DNA of 64,000 nt from Pyrus communis (Eukaryota > Streptophyta > Magnoliopsida > Rosales > Rosaceae), in contig NC_084819.1 of assembly GCF_963583255.1 (NCBI RefSeq), positions 12,120,471-12,184,470 on the forward strand. The letters are read 5' to 3'. The notes beneath the pieces are model-generated. The model searched no databases. It was given only the letters and a program-made list of their open reading frames with translations, and was not told the DNA's origin. Shown here one piece after another: positions 13,261 through 24,231 of the stretch (its first letter is position 1; every line of letters begins with the position of its first letter). The position numbers were made by a program, and so were the translations under genes.

Positions 13261-13655
13261 TTGGTTCCTGCCCTCAATCCAGCACGGTTAAAGGTAATCT
13301 TACCTTTCTCTTCAACATCATCATCATCTGATACTGTATCTCATGGTATTCAAACGAGACTACAAACAGGAGCAATATCAAAGAAGAATTATGCAGCTTT
13401 TCTTGCTGAAATACCTGAGTTAACATCATTACAACCTCTGGATTCAGTCTCTGGTGGTTTTTCTTTTATAGCGGATATTACAAGTGTTGATTCAGGATGG
13501 CTTTCACTAAAGCTGAGTGGCAATTAGCTATGCAAGAGGAATATAATGCTCTAAAGGCACATGGAACACGGATTTTGGTACTACCTCCAGCAAATAGATC
13601 TGTTATAGGCAGCAAATGGGTGTATAAAGTTAGAAAAAAACCCTGATGGATCAAA
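13261..13655 (+). mobile_element. Ty1/copia pol fragment
   Basis: Two adjacent frames give the linker before the copia reverse transcriptase: HGIQTRLQTGAISKKNYAAF and FSFIADIT in the first, then WQLAMQEEYNALKAHGT, PPANRSVIGSKWVYKV in the second. A frameshift near 13510-13527 and a stop at 13643 (after RKKP) break it, and it ends abruptly before the catalytic reverse-transcriptase motifs. It is a truncated, inactive piece. The motif order is that of plant copia elements. Confidence 0.85.
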
Positions 13656-14110
13656 TATGTATGCAGTAGGAATCTGACACAATATGTATTTTTATTTACA
13701 ATATGGATGAAATATATTTGAATATATATTTTTTCGTCAATTTTCCGGATAATTAAAGATAGGCGAATGGAAGGAGAAGAGGCCCCAGTTTTGCTACTAC
13801 AGAACTCATATTTAGGGACACAAACACCATGTTCTTATCTATCCATGAAGATTGGAAAGAAGATATTCATTGAAAATACTATTTTCTTGTTTTGCCTACT
13901 TTAATTGACGTTTCATCTGAAATAAAAAGATCTCAATTAAACTATGTGACATAAAGAAACTCCATGATTAATGATTTCTTTTTTTTTTTTGGTAAACCAT
14001 TATTAATGAATTAATAAAGTAAAAGTATGTTTAGGGAGTTCTACTTAATCGTTATTGTATTCGCATCTCTTTTGTATGTTTCATTGGGGAAGGGCTATTG
14101 TATGCTCTAA

Positions 14111-14870
14111 GGCTATATCCAACCGAAGGGTCTAGAGGGTCAGAGGATAAAAAATCATCTCCAATCGAGGAGTGGGTCAAAGGGTTTGTGGACCCTATAG
14201 GACAAAAAAGGGCCAAAGGGCCAACCGGTTGGCCCAACCCAGCCAGCCCCTAGCCAGGCCACAATTTGAATGCAACGACTAATTGCTAACGTCAGGGTGA
14301 CGTCAGCTAGCCGTTATATTTGAATTTTTTTTTTTTTTTTTTTTTTTTACAAAATTTAAAATTCTACTTTTTTTTTCTTTCTATAACTTCCTAAGCCATT
14401 AAACAACACTAAATTAAATTAAATTAAATTAAGTAACATGAAACAACATTAAACAACAAAAAAAAACATTTAACAACATGAAACTTAAACAATAGTTTTA
14501 CATTTAACAACATAAAACTTAAAGGTCAACTCCATGCTTCTTTTGGCCCAAATATGTGCAACAAACTCCTATTGTAGGTACTTGTTTGTTGCATTGGAAC
14601 ATATCATTCTATAGCGTCTTATTACTCATTTAATGAGATACTACCAGTTCTTGTAGTTTTTAAATTTAAGTTATTGTAGTTTTTAAATTTAAATAATAAA
14701 TTATGTTTGGCACTATGGCCATTGGCCCTCGGTTGGAGATGATTTTTTGTCCCAAGGCTATATTTGGCCTTATAGCCCTTTGGCTCTCAGTTAGAGATAT
14801 GGCTCTGCACTGTTCATTAAAATATTAATTTCTTGGAGGGCCAGAGGGCTCCTTCGGTTTGGAGATGGCC
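14111..14870. mobile_element. Tourist-like MITE, 760 bp, TSD TAA
   Basis: Terminal inverted repeats: left ggctatatccaaccgaagg, right complement ggccatctccaaaccgaagg. Direct 3-bp target duplication TAA at 14108-14110 and 14871-14873. A 3-bp TAA/TTA duplication is typical of PIF/Harbinger (Tourist) elements. The interior is AT-rich with a long poly-T (14326-14348) and an AAATT repeat, and has no transposase. Confidence 0.8.
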
Positions 14871-14889
14871 TAAGTAAAGGTATATTTTG

Positions 14890-15178
14890 AATGTTATGGT
14901 GGAAGGCGACTTTAAGCTTGTCATTCATGTAGCACAAGGTTTATGCTCGATCCCCTAAAATCGTGTTCCAATCATTGAGGTGGCTAGCTTCCAAGTTCGG
15001 TAGCATCAAGTTGAACCACATGTTCAGTGAGACTAATTTTGTGGCTAATGCTTTTGCCCGCCAGGGTCTCTTGGTCTCAGATTATTATATTTGGGATTAT
15101 TGTACCCCTAGTTTTTCCTCTTCTGCACTTTTATTTGATAGTTCTAGAAACAGTTGTATTCGTGGATTCTTTCTTTAA
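14890..15178 (+). mobile_element. LINE RNase H-like fragment
   Basis: Two frames read VEGDFKLVIHVAQGL, then LRWLASKFGSIKLNHMFSETN and FVANAFARQGL. This is the C-terminal RNase H-like domain (RVT_3 type) that ends many plant LINEs, with the usual 'E-x-N-x-VA-x-A-x-A' tail. A stop (14957) and a frameshift break it. No reverse transcriptase remains. Confidence 0.7.
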
Positions 15179-15179
15179 T

Positions 15180-15983
15180 GATTTGTTCTTCATAAAAAAA
15201 AAAATGAGATGCCTTGAAATTGCCCTGCAACTACTCGACGAATTGCGTCTATGCGCACTGTGTAGGGTAGTTACTAGCTTATGCCTTTGTATGCGTTGTT
15301 ATTGGCATCTTTCGATAGGCTCACTCGGTATATGATTGCATATGTTGGCATGCCCTGTCAGCATGCTCGCTCAAAAGCTATTGACATCAATCAACATGCT
15401 CGCTTGAATGTTGCAATATGACTTGGCAAGTGACCTTGGGCCTACCAAAACTAAATGAAATGACAAATTTCATATTATTTCATCCAAAAAAGGTCATGCG
15501 TGCAATATTCTTGTTAACCCCCCAATAATATTTTATGGATCTGCCATTAGCCTAGTAGACCACATATTATATTATTTTGGTGGTGTTTATTAGTTATTAA
15601 GAAAAATTAGTATTTGGTCCCAAGTTTTATAGGTTTTAATACCCACACCCTTATTAAGCTCCTAATTTCAATTCAAAATATTTTCAAAATAAAAAAAAAA
15701 AATTAGAATAAGTTTGTATTCATTAATTTTTTTATAAAAATATATCAGTTTTCTGGTTTTAGGTTTACCCATTCATATAATTTTTCAACTTTTTTAATCT
15801 TAAGTGTACCCATTCTTAAATATAACAATTTGTTACATGTAAAATGAACACATTTTTTATACAAAATCCATCCAACTTTTTTCTAATCCATTTTTTAAAC
15901 TTATATGGGTACATTCTATTTCGTTAATTTGAGAATGTATCTATGTCAAATTTAATTGAAGAAATTTAATAAAGTTATTAAGC

Positions 15984-16017
<34 letters not shown>

Positions 16018-16397
16018 TTTTGGTGTGGTTTTGAAAAATAGACCCATGTTTTTGTACATTATTTTTTGGTTAATCCTATCAAAAAAAATTATTTTTGGTT
16101 AATTTTGATGAATGTACCCACACACACACACACACACACAATGTACTGGGAAGTATAATTTATCCTTTATATTTTTAATCCCACAACTTATGAGTTTTAT
16201 TTAAAATCTCATTAATATAAATAACTAAATTCAATTTTAAAATAAAAATATAATAACCCACATATAAATACATTATTACATTAATGTTAGGGACTTTAAT
16301 CAAAAATTAAAAATTAACAAGATTTCAGTTAAAGAACATTGATAATTAAGAATCACATCCATAGTCTTTCTAGTTTTTATTTCATAATTCATGTATC
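15180..16397. other. Intergenic, AT-rich, with microsatellites
   Basis: No gene seen. It holds an (AT)n tract at about 15989-16013 and a (CA)n tract at about 16119-16140. Confidence 0.6.
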
Positions 16398-16400
16398 TTA

Positions 16401-16863
16401 GGAGGGTGTAGTCAAACTAAGATTTTATAGGATTTTAAAAGTGATAGATTTTATAGGATTTAAGAGGATTAAAGACTCTTACAAAATTCATATGGATTTT
16501 TAAAGAATTTGAATGGATTGTGGTGGATTGTGGTGGAAGGATTTGAAATCCTAGCGGGTGAGGTTGGATTCTTTTTAGTCTTGATTATATATACTTTTGG
16601 CTCTCAAATCCCACAAAATCCACAACTTATTGAAAATCCTCCAAAATCTTAATTTTTTGGATACACTTGGATTTGGATGCATTTTAAAATCCTTTAAAAT
16701 CTTTTAATTGACTACACCTAGATTTTAAAGGATTCTAAAATCTTTTAATTGACTACACCTAAATTTGAATGGATTCCAAAATCCTTTAAAATCTTTTAAT
16801 TGACTACACTAAAATTTTAAAGTCTTTTAAAATCCTCTAAAATCCTAGTTTGACTACACCCCC
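16401..16863. mobile_element. Tourist-like MITE, 463 bp, TSD TTA, with internal tandem copies
   Basis: Left end ggagggtgtagtcaaactaa, right complement gggggtgtagtcaaactagg. 3-bp TTA duplications at 16398-16400 and 16864-16866. The right half repeats a unit of roughly 50 bp containing cttttaattgactacac three times, so terminal sequence has been multiplied inside the element. No coding content. Confidence 0.78.
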
Positions 16864-17094
16864 TTACTAAAAGGGTAAAATAAAAGCAATTACTCCCACT
16901 CCATTGTTCACATAACTTATAAAACCATCATTAAATTTGATATAACTCAAACAATAATTTTATCTTCCTTAGTTCTTTGTCTCTGCCTTCAACTATAGCA
17001 TTTTTTTAGGTTATTTGGCAAAAAGCAATAAAATTTTAATATTTATTTATTTATCAAAAGTCTATTTTTATTTTGGAGCTAATTAATGATATAT

Positions 17095-17236
17095 TTTTAT
17101 TAATTAAACATAGGTCTTAGGTTCGATTTCGTCAAAAACGAATTTGAACCACATTATTATGGCAAGTCCATTGTAAGGCTTAGCCCACTCCTCACCCCCT
17201 TAGTGTAAATACTATCGTTTGTTAAAAAAAAAAAAA
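17095..17236 (+). repeat. Short SINE-like repeat, copy 2
   Basis: The best-preserved copy of the dispersed family: 'taggttcgatttcg', 'gaatttgaaccacattatta', 'cccccttagtgtaaata', and a 13-base A tail ending at 17236. Confidence 0.62.
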
Positions 17237-17272
17237 GGTCAATGATGAATTTCACATGAGTTTTAAGTAAGC

Positions 17273-17813
17273 ATCTCCAGTGAAGTCTTTAAATAGGGAA
17301 AACCACCGTATAAAATTGGTATAAAACAAATATAAGGACAAAATGAATCTCTAATGGATCGGAAAGTGAGTCCCTAATTAAGTATAGGGACTCACTAGGT
17401 ACATAGTGTGTGTCTTTGCATATAAAGACTGTATACCGACAACCTTAAGTGGAAACGGAACCCACAATCTTGATTGAAGCTTTTAATGCTTTTAATTAAT
17501 TAAAAATGGTTAACATAAACAAAAAAAATTTACACCTTAAGTGGAAAACAAGACCCATAATCTTGATTGAAGATTTTAATACTCTTAATGCTTTTAAGTA
17601 ATCAAAAAAAGATTAACATAAAATAAAAAAAAATGTGTACCTAATCAAATTATCACATGAAATCCTAAAAACTTTAAATTTAGGGATTCTACTATAAGGA
17701 CTCTACTATTAGAGGCAATATTCTTTTGAAGTCACAAAGATTTCTTTTAAGTTTTTAAATAAGTACTCAAAATTAACAGTGGCAGTTCCTAAATAAGGAC
17801 TTTCACCGGAGAT
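17273..17813. mobile_element. MITE, about 540 bp, with internal duplication
   Basis: Inverted termini atctccagtgaagtctttaa and complement atctccggtgaaagtcctta. The interior contains two copies of a segment of about 100 bp (cttaagtggaaa, cataatcttgattgaag, cttttaatgctttta) near 17440-17530 and 17541-17635. The target duplication could not be fixed. Confidence 0.65.
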
Positions 17814-18033
17814 AAAGAGTTAGAACACGGTTCTATTCTTCTATATCTCTCTTCACTTTGAAGGAATGAATGTGAAATCGTAGGGACCATAGTAGCCATG
17901 ACTCATGAGTTCATTGCAAAGTGGGGTTAACGGTTAACTTGGTGGTTTTTTTCAACATAGCAATAAACGCATGGTCAGATATTCTATGTGGAATCCATTA
18001 CTAGAACGTGATGAAATGCATAGTAATTTTAAA

Positions 18034-18235
18034 GTAATGTTAAGTAAACTAAATATTCAAACTAAAATTGTAAATTATGTGATGTGTCGCTAATAAGATA
18101 TAAGTATATTAATCAACATTTAAGTAATAATTAAATCATCAACAATCATGTCATATGATTTATAAAATTTGATCTAAATAGTTAATCTGCTAAAATTTAA
18201 TCTAAATAATTGATCCGCCTAAAACTACCTATAAT
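18034..18235. mobile_element. MITE, second copy of the 12572 family
   Basis: Shares gtaatgttaagtaaactaaat, 'taagtaataattaaatc' and 'aaaatttgatct' with 12572-12725. The right end has an extra tandem piece (two aaatttaatctaaata-like blocks), which blurs the boundary. Confidence 0.5.
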
Positions 18236-18574
18236 TTTACGCTGTCAGGATGAGTCCAAAACAAATCGCTCACAGTATTCAAGTCACGAGTCCTATTCCA
18301 CTCAAACTATTTGTGCTCAGATGGTCTACACAGCAACAAATGCTTTTCACTTCTAGCTTTCTCGTCACTATTTTTATGTTTAGAGTAGTTGTAAAATAGA
18401 CAATATATGTGTAGTAGCATATAAAGTAAATAAGATATAATATTGAAGAAATTCAACAAGTGTGCCTACGTTTTTGGGACAACAACAGTAGTTTCTTTTT
18501 TATCTAAAATAATAGAATTACAAAAATAACTCTCACTTAATTTATATAATCTCACTGCCATTTAATATTACAGT

Positions 18575-18710
18575 CTAGGGGCATTCGTCTTCAATTGTAA
18601 GTAAGAGGTCTTAAGTTTGATTCTCGCCAAAGGCAAATTTGAATCATACTATTGTTAGTTCATTGTGAGACTTAACCCACTCCCCCACCCCCTTAATATA
18701 GATAAAAATC
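18575..18710 (+). repeat. Short SINE-like repeat, copy 3
   Basis: Contains 'gaggtcttaagtttgattctcg', 'aaatttgaatcatactattg' and 'cccacccccttaatatagata', matching the copies at 17095 and 49150. Confidence 0.58.
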
Positions 18711-18719
18711 TATATAATC

Positions 18720-19514
18720 AACTATAACTCACCATTTTTCTCTCTTCTCTCTAGCCCTCTCACACATAGATGCATGAGAATTGGTGCAACGCACCATTAC
18801 ATATTGATCCCTTTATATAGGAAATATTACAAGCTAAAAATCTTCATAACAATAATGCTATCTTCACCTAGCATATAAGATCAACCCCTATATTAATTAT
18901 ATTGTTGAAATAAGACGTACTATTTGATCAACCACAAAATTATTCCACCTAAAAGCATTCACGTTGGTTTGAATTCTACGTGGCCATTCGTTCTTCTTTT
19001 GACAAGAAGCATTGTATATCGAGTTCGCGTCGTTTAATGTTGTACAATATCTCTTTCGACCCACCAAACTCTTAGCCATATCCACCAACAAGTTATTTTC
19101 TTGTTTTGTTAAACCGCCTGCAGACGAACGTCCTTCAACATACTCAGCAAAAGGATGGCTGTCATAAACAATTCCGACTTTTGTTATTCAACAAAATTAC
19201 GATATTTGAAACGAAACAACTTTTAAGTGGGCACTTCAACTCTGAACTGTTTATCTTTCAAGTTGCATCTCATAGATCATACTTGTAAAATATTAGCCAA
19301 ATTGAAAATATTTGAGACATCTAATTGAGTTTAAAGAAATTGACGAACACTTTGTTTTATTAGAAACAATAAAACTTCATCGTGATAATTAAATAGGCAA
19401 ATAGTTTCAAATTGAATTGAATTTTTGCAATGACGATCTATGAATCAAGACTTACAAAATAGACGGTTCAGATCATTGAAATTTGATGTAAAATGAATCC
19501 TGCAATTAATCTTT
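18720..19514. other. Intergenic, no gene recognised
   Basis: Short open frames occur on both strands (for example 18897-19091 and 19106-19288), but none shows a domain or codon bias. A poly-A of about 22 bases (19524-19545) marks the approach to the duplicated unit. Confidence 0.5.
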
Positions 19515-20039
19515 CTTTTTTGAAAAAAAAAAAAAAAAAAAAAAAGAAATCTCTTCTCTTAAAAAGCCTACCTTAAGTATATGTTCGGTATTACCATTCC
19601 GAACATTATTTAAGCTTTCAACCGTTGCTCCAAGTCCTTTTCATTCAGCCCGTATTGCTTAAAATAAAATATAAAATATAGAATAAAAAGGTAAAGTTTC
19701 ATACCTTGTTTGACGACTTCCAGACAATACAAAAACCATCCAAAATGGATTAAGATTCTCTCCCCTTCTCTTTCTATCCTCTTCTATCCCCTCCTCTCAC
19801 ATTCTCTATTTTGTCTTTCTCTTTCCATAAAAAATTAATATAAGATATTGACGCGGCTTAACCGTGACCGTTCAAATAGGAGAAGAGGGAAGGGGAGAAA
19901 AAAAAAGAGGAGAGAAAATCATACTCCGTCCGAAATAACCATACTTCGGAGCACCAAAAAGTTTTATCCTTTCTCTTTTTCTTTTTTTTTCTTTTTTTTT
20001 TGTGGTCCCCTTGGTTACTTTGAATGTTACCCTAGTGGT

Positions 20040-20259
20040 AACCACGAGCTGGTGGTCCAATGGTAAAAAGTGGATTACGAAACTTCCTTAGAACTAAAAA
20101 CTGGAGGTCTCAGGTTCGAAACCAACTGCTGGTGTGAAAGCCATACTTGTAACCAGGGAGAGGCTGAAATGTCTTTGTGAGTCTTTCCAGTCCTGGAAGG
20201 AGTCGATAAATGTGGCTTGCCACCAAATCGTCTCCCTTTAAAAGAATAAAATAAAATAA
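20040..20259 (+). mobile_element. SINE with A and B boxes and a 17-bp target duplication
   Basis: An internal RNA polymerase III promoter is visible: A box TGGTCCAATGG at 20053-20063 (fits TRGYNNANNNG) and B box GTTCGAAAC at 20114-20122 (fits GWTCRANNC), 51 bp apart. The body ends in a (TAAAA)n tail. Direct repeats aatgttaccctagtggt (20023-20039) and aatgttaccctaatggt (20260-20276) flank it, 16 of 17 identical. This is the structure of a tRNA-derived SINE. Its second copy at 30688 came with the segmental duplication, not by a new insertion. Confidence 0.85.
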
Positions 20260-20407
20260 AATGTTACCCTAATGGTGAAAAAGCTCGCAATGAGATTCGT
20301 TAGGAATTAAAGTTCAAATCTAAACTTCCAACAATCCCCCTAAAACAAAATTGTGTCTCACATGGATTTGTTTTTTTAAAACCAAATCAAGAAACCAAAA
20401 ACGTTTA

Positions 20408-20555
20408 GGGGTGTACTATCCACACATCCCATTTTACTTCTCACACACCTCTTGATAATTTATGTTTGTTGATCTTCTTCAATTCATCCGATCCGATGAC
20501 CGAAAATTAAAAAGATGTGTGAGAAGTAAAATGAGGTATGTAGATATCACATCCC
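20408..20555. mobile_element. Foldback MITE, 148 bp, 9-bp TSD, present only in copy A
   Basis: Inverted arms ggggtgtactatccacacat and complement gggatgtgatatctacatac, continuing into 'cattttacttctcacacac'. 9-bp direct repeats aaacgttta (20399-20407) and aaacattta (20556-20564) flank it. Copy B has the uninterrupted site (…aaaaacatttattg… near 31050), a direct empty-site control. A 9-bp duplication suggests Mutator-like origin. Confidence 0.82.
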
Positions 20556-20882
20556 AAACATTTATTGTCAGATATTAGGGTTCATAACTAATAGGCACAT
20601 ATAGGCAGGAAATGTTTTAAGCTTTGAACAAGAAATCGAGAACTAATAGCTCCAGGTCCAACACCAAAACTAATAGCTCCAGGTCCAATTTCAGTTAAAC
20701 CCTAGTATCTGGATTTAGTTTGAAAAGAAGAATTTTAGCCTGTCTGCGTGAGATTAGTGTGCGTTTATTTGACGGAAGACTAACAAAAGTTTAAATTTAG
20801 ACCTCAATTGCCAACGTAGCTCACCACAAGGACTTAGTTAACAATTTTTTCATCATAAAAGTGACATTAAAAGTGTCATGTC

Positions 20883-21330
20883 ACCATAAAAATAAAAAAA
20901 AATAAAAAAAAAATCTCTTCTCTTAAAAAGCCTGTCTTAAGTATATGTTCGGTACTACCATACCGAACATTACTTAAGCTTTCAACCGTTGCTCCAAATC
21001 CTTTTCGTCCAGCCCTATATTGCTTAAAATAAAAAATAAAAAGAATAAAAAGGTAAAGTTTCATACCTTGTTTGACGACTTCCAGACGATACAAAAATCG
21101 TTCGGAATGGATTACGATTCTCTCTCCTCCTCTCATATTCTCTATTTTGTCTTTCTCTTTATATAAAAAAAATGAATATAAAACGTTGACGTAGCTTAAT
21201 AGTGACCGTTTAAATAGGAGAGGAGGGAAGGGGAGAGAAAAAAAAGAGGGAAGATAATTCTACTCCGTCCGAAATAACCATACTTTGGAGCACCAAAAAG
21301 TTTTATCCAAATTTTTTTTTTTGTGGTCCT
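20883..21330. repeat. Tandem duplication, copy B, left part
   Basis: Repeats 19540-20010 of copy A and stops at 'ttgtggtcct', exactly where the LTR element begins. It includes a near-palindrome at 20937-20977 (ttaagtatatgttcggta facing its complement), also present near 19573-19613 in copy A. Confidence 0.85.
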
Positions 21331-22185
21331 TGTAAACACGAAAAATTCCTGAAACAAGAAACAAGAATACCGTGTACAAAATATATTTTTTATATTTTGA
21401 TTTTTAGCGTTACAATCTCTTTGTAATTTGATCCTCTGATTCTATCTTCGTAGAGTGTAGGTTTGTGGATGAGCTGTTGATCCAAAGGGCCGTCGGGGCT
21501 TGATCTAGGGATGAACAGTTGATGAACGGATCTTCAAGGGATTTTGGGCTTGGTCTTGAAGAATGGGTGTATGGATTTCTTCAAGGGCTTTTGGGCTTGA
21601 TCTTGAAGGTTGATGGATGAGCGGATCTTCAAGGGCTTTTGGGCTTAATCTTGAAGAACGATTGGATGTGTGGATTTGTTGAGGTTGTTGATCCAAAGGG
21701 CCGTTGGGGCTTGATCTTAGGATGAACGGATGATGAATGATGAACACTTTCTTCAATGGGCCGTCGGGGCTTGATCTTGAGTCGGTGGAAATTCTTCAAG
21801 GGCCGTTGGGGCTTGATCTTGAAGAATGATTTGACGAAGAACGAAGAGTGTTTTCTTGATCCTTCGGGATTTGCTTGAGAGCTTTAGAGTTTCAAGGCTT
21901 CAAGGTTTTGGTATGATGTAAATTCTCTTCTTTCTTTTCTCCTTCAAAATGAATGTCTTGGCTTCCTATTTATAGAATTCCAAAACTTGATTTTTTTGGA
22001 TTTAAATAATCAGATGAAATAAATCATTTCTGCCAGGTATTGACACGTGTCCTATTTGATGACTTTTCCAATTTATTTCGATTTTTCGTTGAGTCACACG
22101 CTACATGTAAAATTTATGTGACACGTGAGCGTTGAAATTTTAATTATTGGTCAACATTCATTTTACCGAAATTTTGATGTCTACA
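21331..22185 (-). repeat. 3' LTR (855 bp) of the retroelement
   Basis: Direct copy of 29555-30653, with the TGT…ACA termini and a TATA motif (TATAAATA on the minus strand) at 21967-21974. The adjoining internal sequence, read on the minus strand, is aaagtgagggcatt, a purine-rich stretch fitting the polypurine tract. It has fewer copies of the 'gggccgtcggggcttgatc' minisatellite than the other LTR. Confidence 0.9.
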
Positions 22186-24225
22186 AATGCCCTCACTTTA
22201 AGGCGCGTCATAGACATGTGCTTGTCACGTGTAGAAGATGCGTTTTGAAGTCCCTTAATGTAGATGTCAACCCAAGGGCCGTCGAGGCTTGATCTTGAAT
22301 TGGGCTGGAAATTTCTTCAAGGGCCATCGAGGCTTGATCTTGAGTTCGACTAGAAGATTTTCTGGTTTCCTCCAATCGTTGATTTTCCACAGGCTTAATC
22401 TTGAACTGGGCTGGAGGGTTCTTTTGGTCTCCCCTGAAGGTCTGAACTTAACTCCTTTTATCTGGAGTTGAACTTGATTCAAGGGTGGTGAACAATTGAT
22501 TTTGAATCGGACTTGTGATTTCTTCAAGGGCCATTGAGGCTTGATCTTGAGTGAAAATAGGACCATGAGCGGTTTCAGGATTCGGACACATGGCAGGCAA
22601 GCACGAGGTGGAGGTGATGATCTGTTTCTTTGTTCAATCTTTCCAATTCATATTTGAAGAGGGTTAGATGATGACTCAGCATATGCAGTTGTTGCGTTTG
22701 CTGACGATCCACAAGATTGATGTTTCATTGTCACTCGTCTTAGCTGTTCTCCAAGCAGATGTGGTCCCTTCTCTGGAAGTGTATCAACCGTTGAATATGA
22801 CTACTCGAGAGCAACGCTAGGTAAGCAACCAGGGAATAGATTACAGGCAGTCGATTCCAGATCGGAAGACTGATTCCAAGTGCCGGCTGATTGCTCTCTT
22901 TCTCTTTGCCATGCGAGTAATAACAAGGACAAAGGAAAAGACAGGGAAAAAGCATGATATGAGATACCTTTGCTTTCGAAGAAGCAGCGAATGAATCAGC
23001 ACATATATTTGTTGTGCTTGTCTCCACATGCTTCGATGTATCATTTTCACTTGCCTTACTTGCTCCCTTTGCAGAAGTGGTATTTCCTTATGCAGGTTTA
23101 GCATCTTCTCTTGTAGTATTTGTCCTCTGATACAGGAGTGGAATGCAAACCTTGCATTTGAATGGACCATCACTTCTTGGTGGCAACGCAAGTTTGAGTG
23201 GATGTTCCAACATATTGCTTTCTCTGTCCTTGTCTTAGCAGGTGAGAACAAGGGCAAAGGAAAACACAGGGAAAAATCATGATATGAGATACCTTTGTTT
23301 TCGCCCTTGATGATATGAGATACTTTTGCTCTTGAAGAAGTAGCGAATGAATCAGCACATATATTTGTTGTGCTTGTCTCCACATGCTTCGATTTACCGT
23401 TTCCTCCTGCCTCATCTGTACTCCAGGCATCTGGTATCTTCTTTGGGGAAGAAGAAAAAATTGAGTATTTCGAGAGGCTTTGCTGGGAGTGCGCCCTCAG
23501 AGGTGAGGAAGAGTTGGGCATTTTTTGCAGGTCTGCCTTGCCATAAAAGATGAAGGTCGACATATATAGGGATTTCCCAATAGCAAGTGGTGGTACTGTT
23601 CCTTTACCATTGTCGACAACTGTTGGGTAATTGAAACAGTAAGATTCACGCATTCTCAACTTTGTCAGAAATCTTTGACAAAGTTGCTTGTAATGTTTGT
23701 TTGATTTCTGAACAAGCGCTTCTTCGATTTTTGAGCAAGCGTCTCTTTGATTTCTGAACAAACGCTTCTTCGATTTTTGAGCAAGCGTCTCTTCGATTTC
23801 TGAACAAACGCCTCTTTGATTTCTGAGCAAGCGCCTCTTCGATTTCTGAACGAACAACCCTGTTCCTCCTTCTTTTTTTTATAGAGGTAAAAATTGTGTG
23901 GTAGTTGGGGTAATGACCTCCACGCGTTTTCAACTTTGTCAGAGATCTTTGACAAAGTTGCACGTGTTATCTGAAAAGCCGAGATTGTGTCTGAAGGGCG
24001 TTGCCGAACTTTACGCAGGAAAATCCGGCTTTTAAGATTTGAAGAGTGGTGTCTCTTCAATTTTTTGAATCGGTGGTCGTGTCGCCTCTCCTTTTTATAG
24101 AGGTATCGATCACCTCCAACATGCACACTTTGAAGGTTACCCATTCGTGAAAATCGTCTCCGGTGTATTTTGTTTTAACGGCCCTTTGAGATTTTGCTCC
24201 ATCCAACCCTTCTCTTTTAACACCT
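22186..24225 (-). repeat. Element interior with minisatellites, no intact gene
   Basis: Includes degenerate copies of the LTR-type 'ggcttgatcttga' unit (22260-22560). A direct repeat of 'agcgaatgaatcagcacata' and flanks occurs near 22990 and 23342. A minisatellite at about 23695-23860 is built on 'cgcttcttcgatttttgagc' and 'gatttctgaacaaacgc' with a unit near 30 bp. Long minus-strand open frames here come from these repeats and match no domain I know. Confidence 0.6.
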
Positions 24226-24231
24226 TTGAAA

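Larger units (their letters stand above)
19515..20882. repeat. Tandem duplication, copy A (about 1.36 kb)
   Basis: From the poly-A and 'atctcttctcttaaaaagcc' to 'aaaagtgtcatgtcacca', the sequence is repeated in the same order as copy B (20883-21330 plus 30659-31396). Shared landmarks include 'caaccgttgctccaa', 'catactccgtccgaaataac', 'ggagcaccaaaaagttttatcc', a SINE, and 'ttagggttcataactaatag'. Copy A alone carries a 148-bp MITE (20408-20555). Copy B alone carries the LTR retroelement. Confidence 0.85.

Noticed and set aside
20040..20259. A tRNA gene, because of A and B boxes
   Set aside because: No cloverleaf could be drawn. The A-rich tail and long target duplication show a SINE.
21505..21756. 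Open frames in both LTRs (KIKPRRPL-type repeats)
   Set aside because: They arise from the LTR minisatellite and are not conserved between the two LTRs.
22841..23857. 338-codon minus-strand frame in the retroelement
   Set aside because: Made of minisatellite units (KSKRRLFRNQR type) and direct repeats. No domain, and no suitable start context.
23695..23860. A CRISPR-like array
   Set aside because: The ~30-bp units are degenerate and contiguous with no unique spacers, in a plant retroelement; it is a minisatellite.
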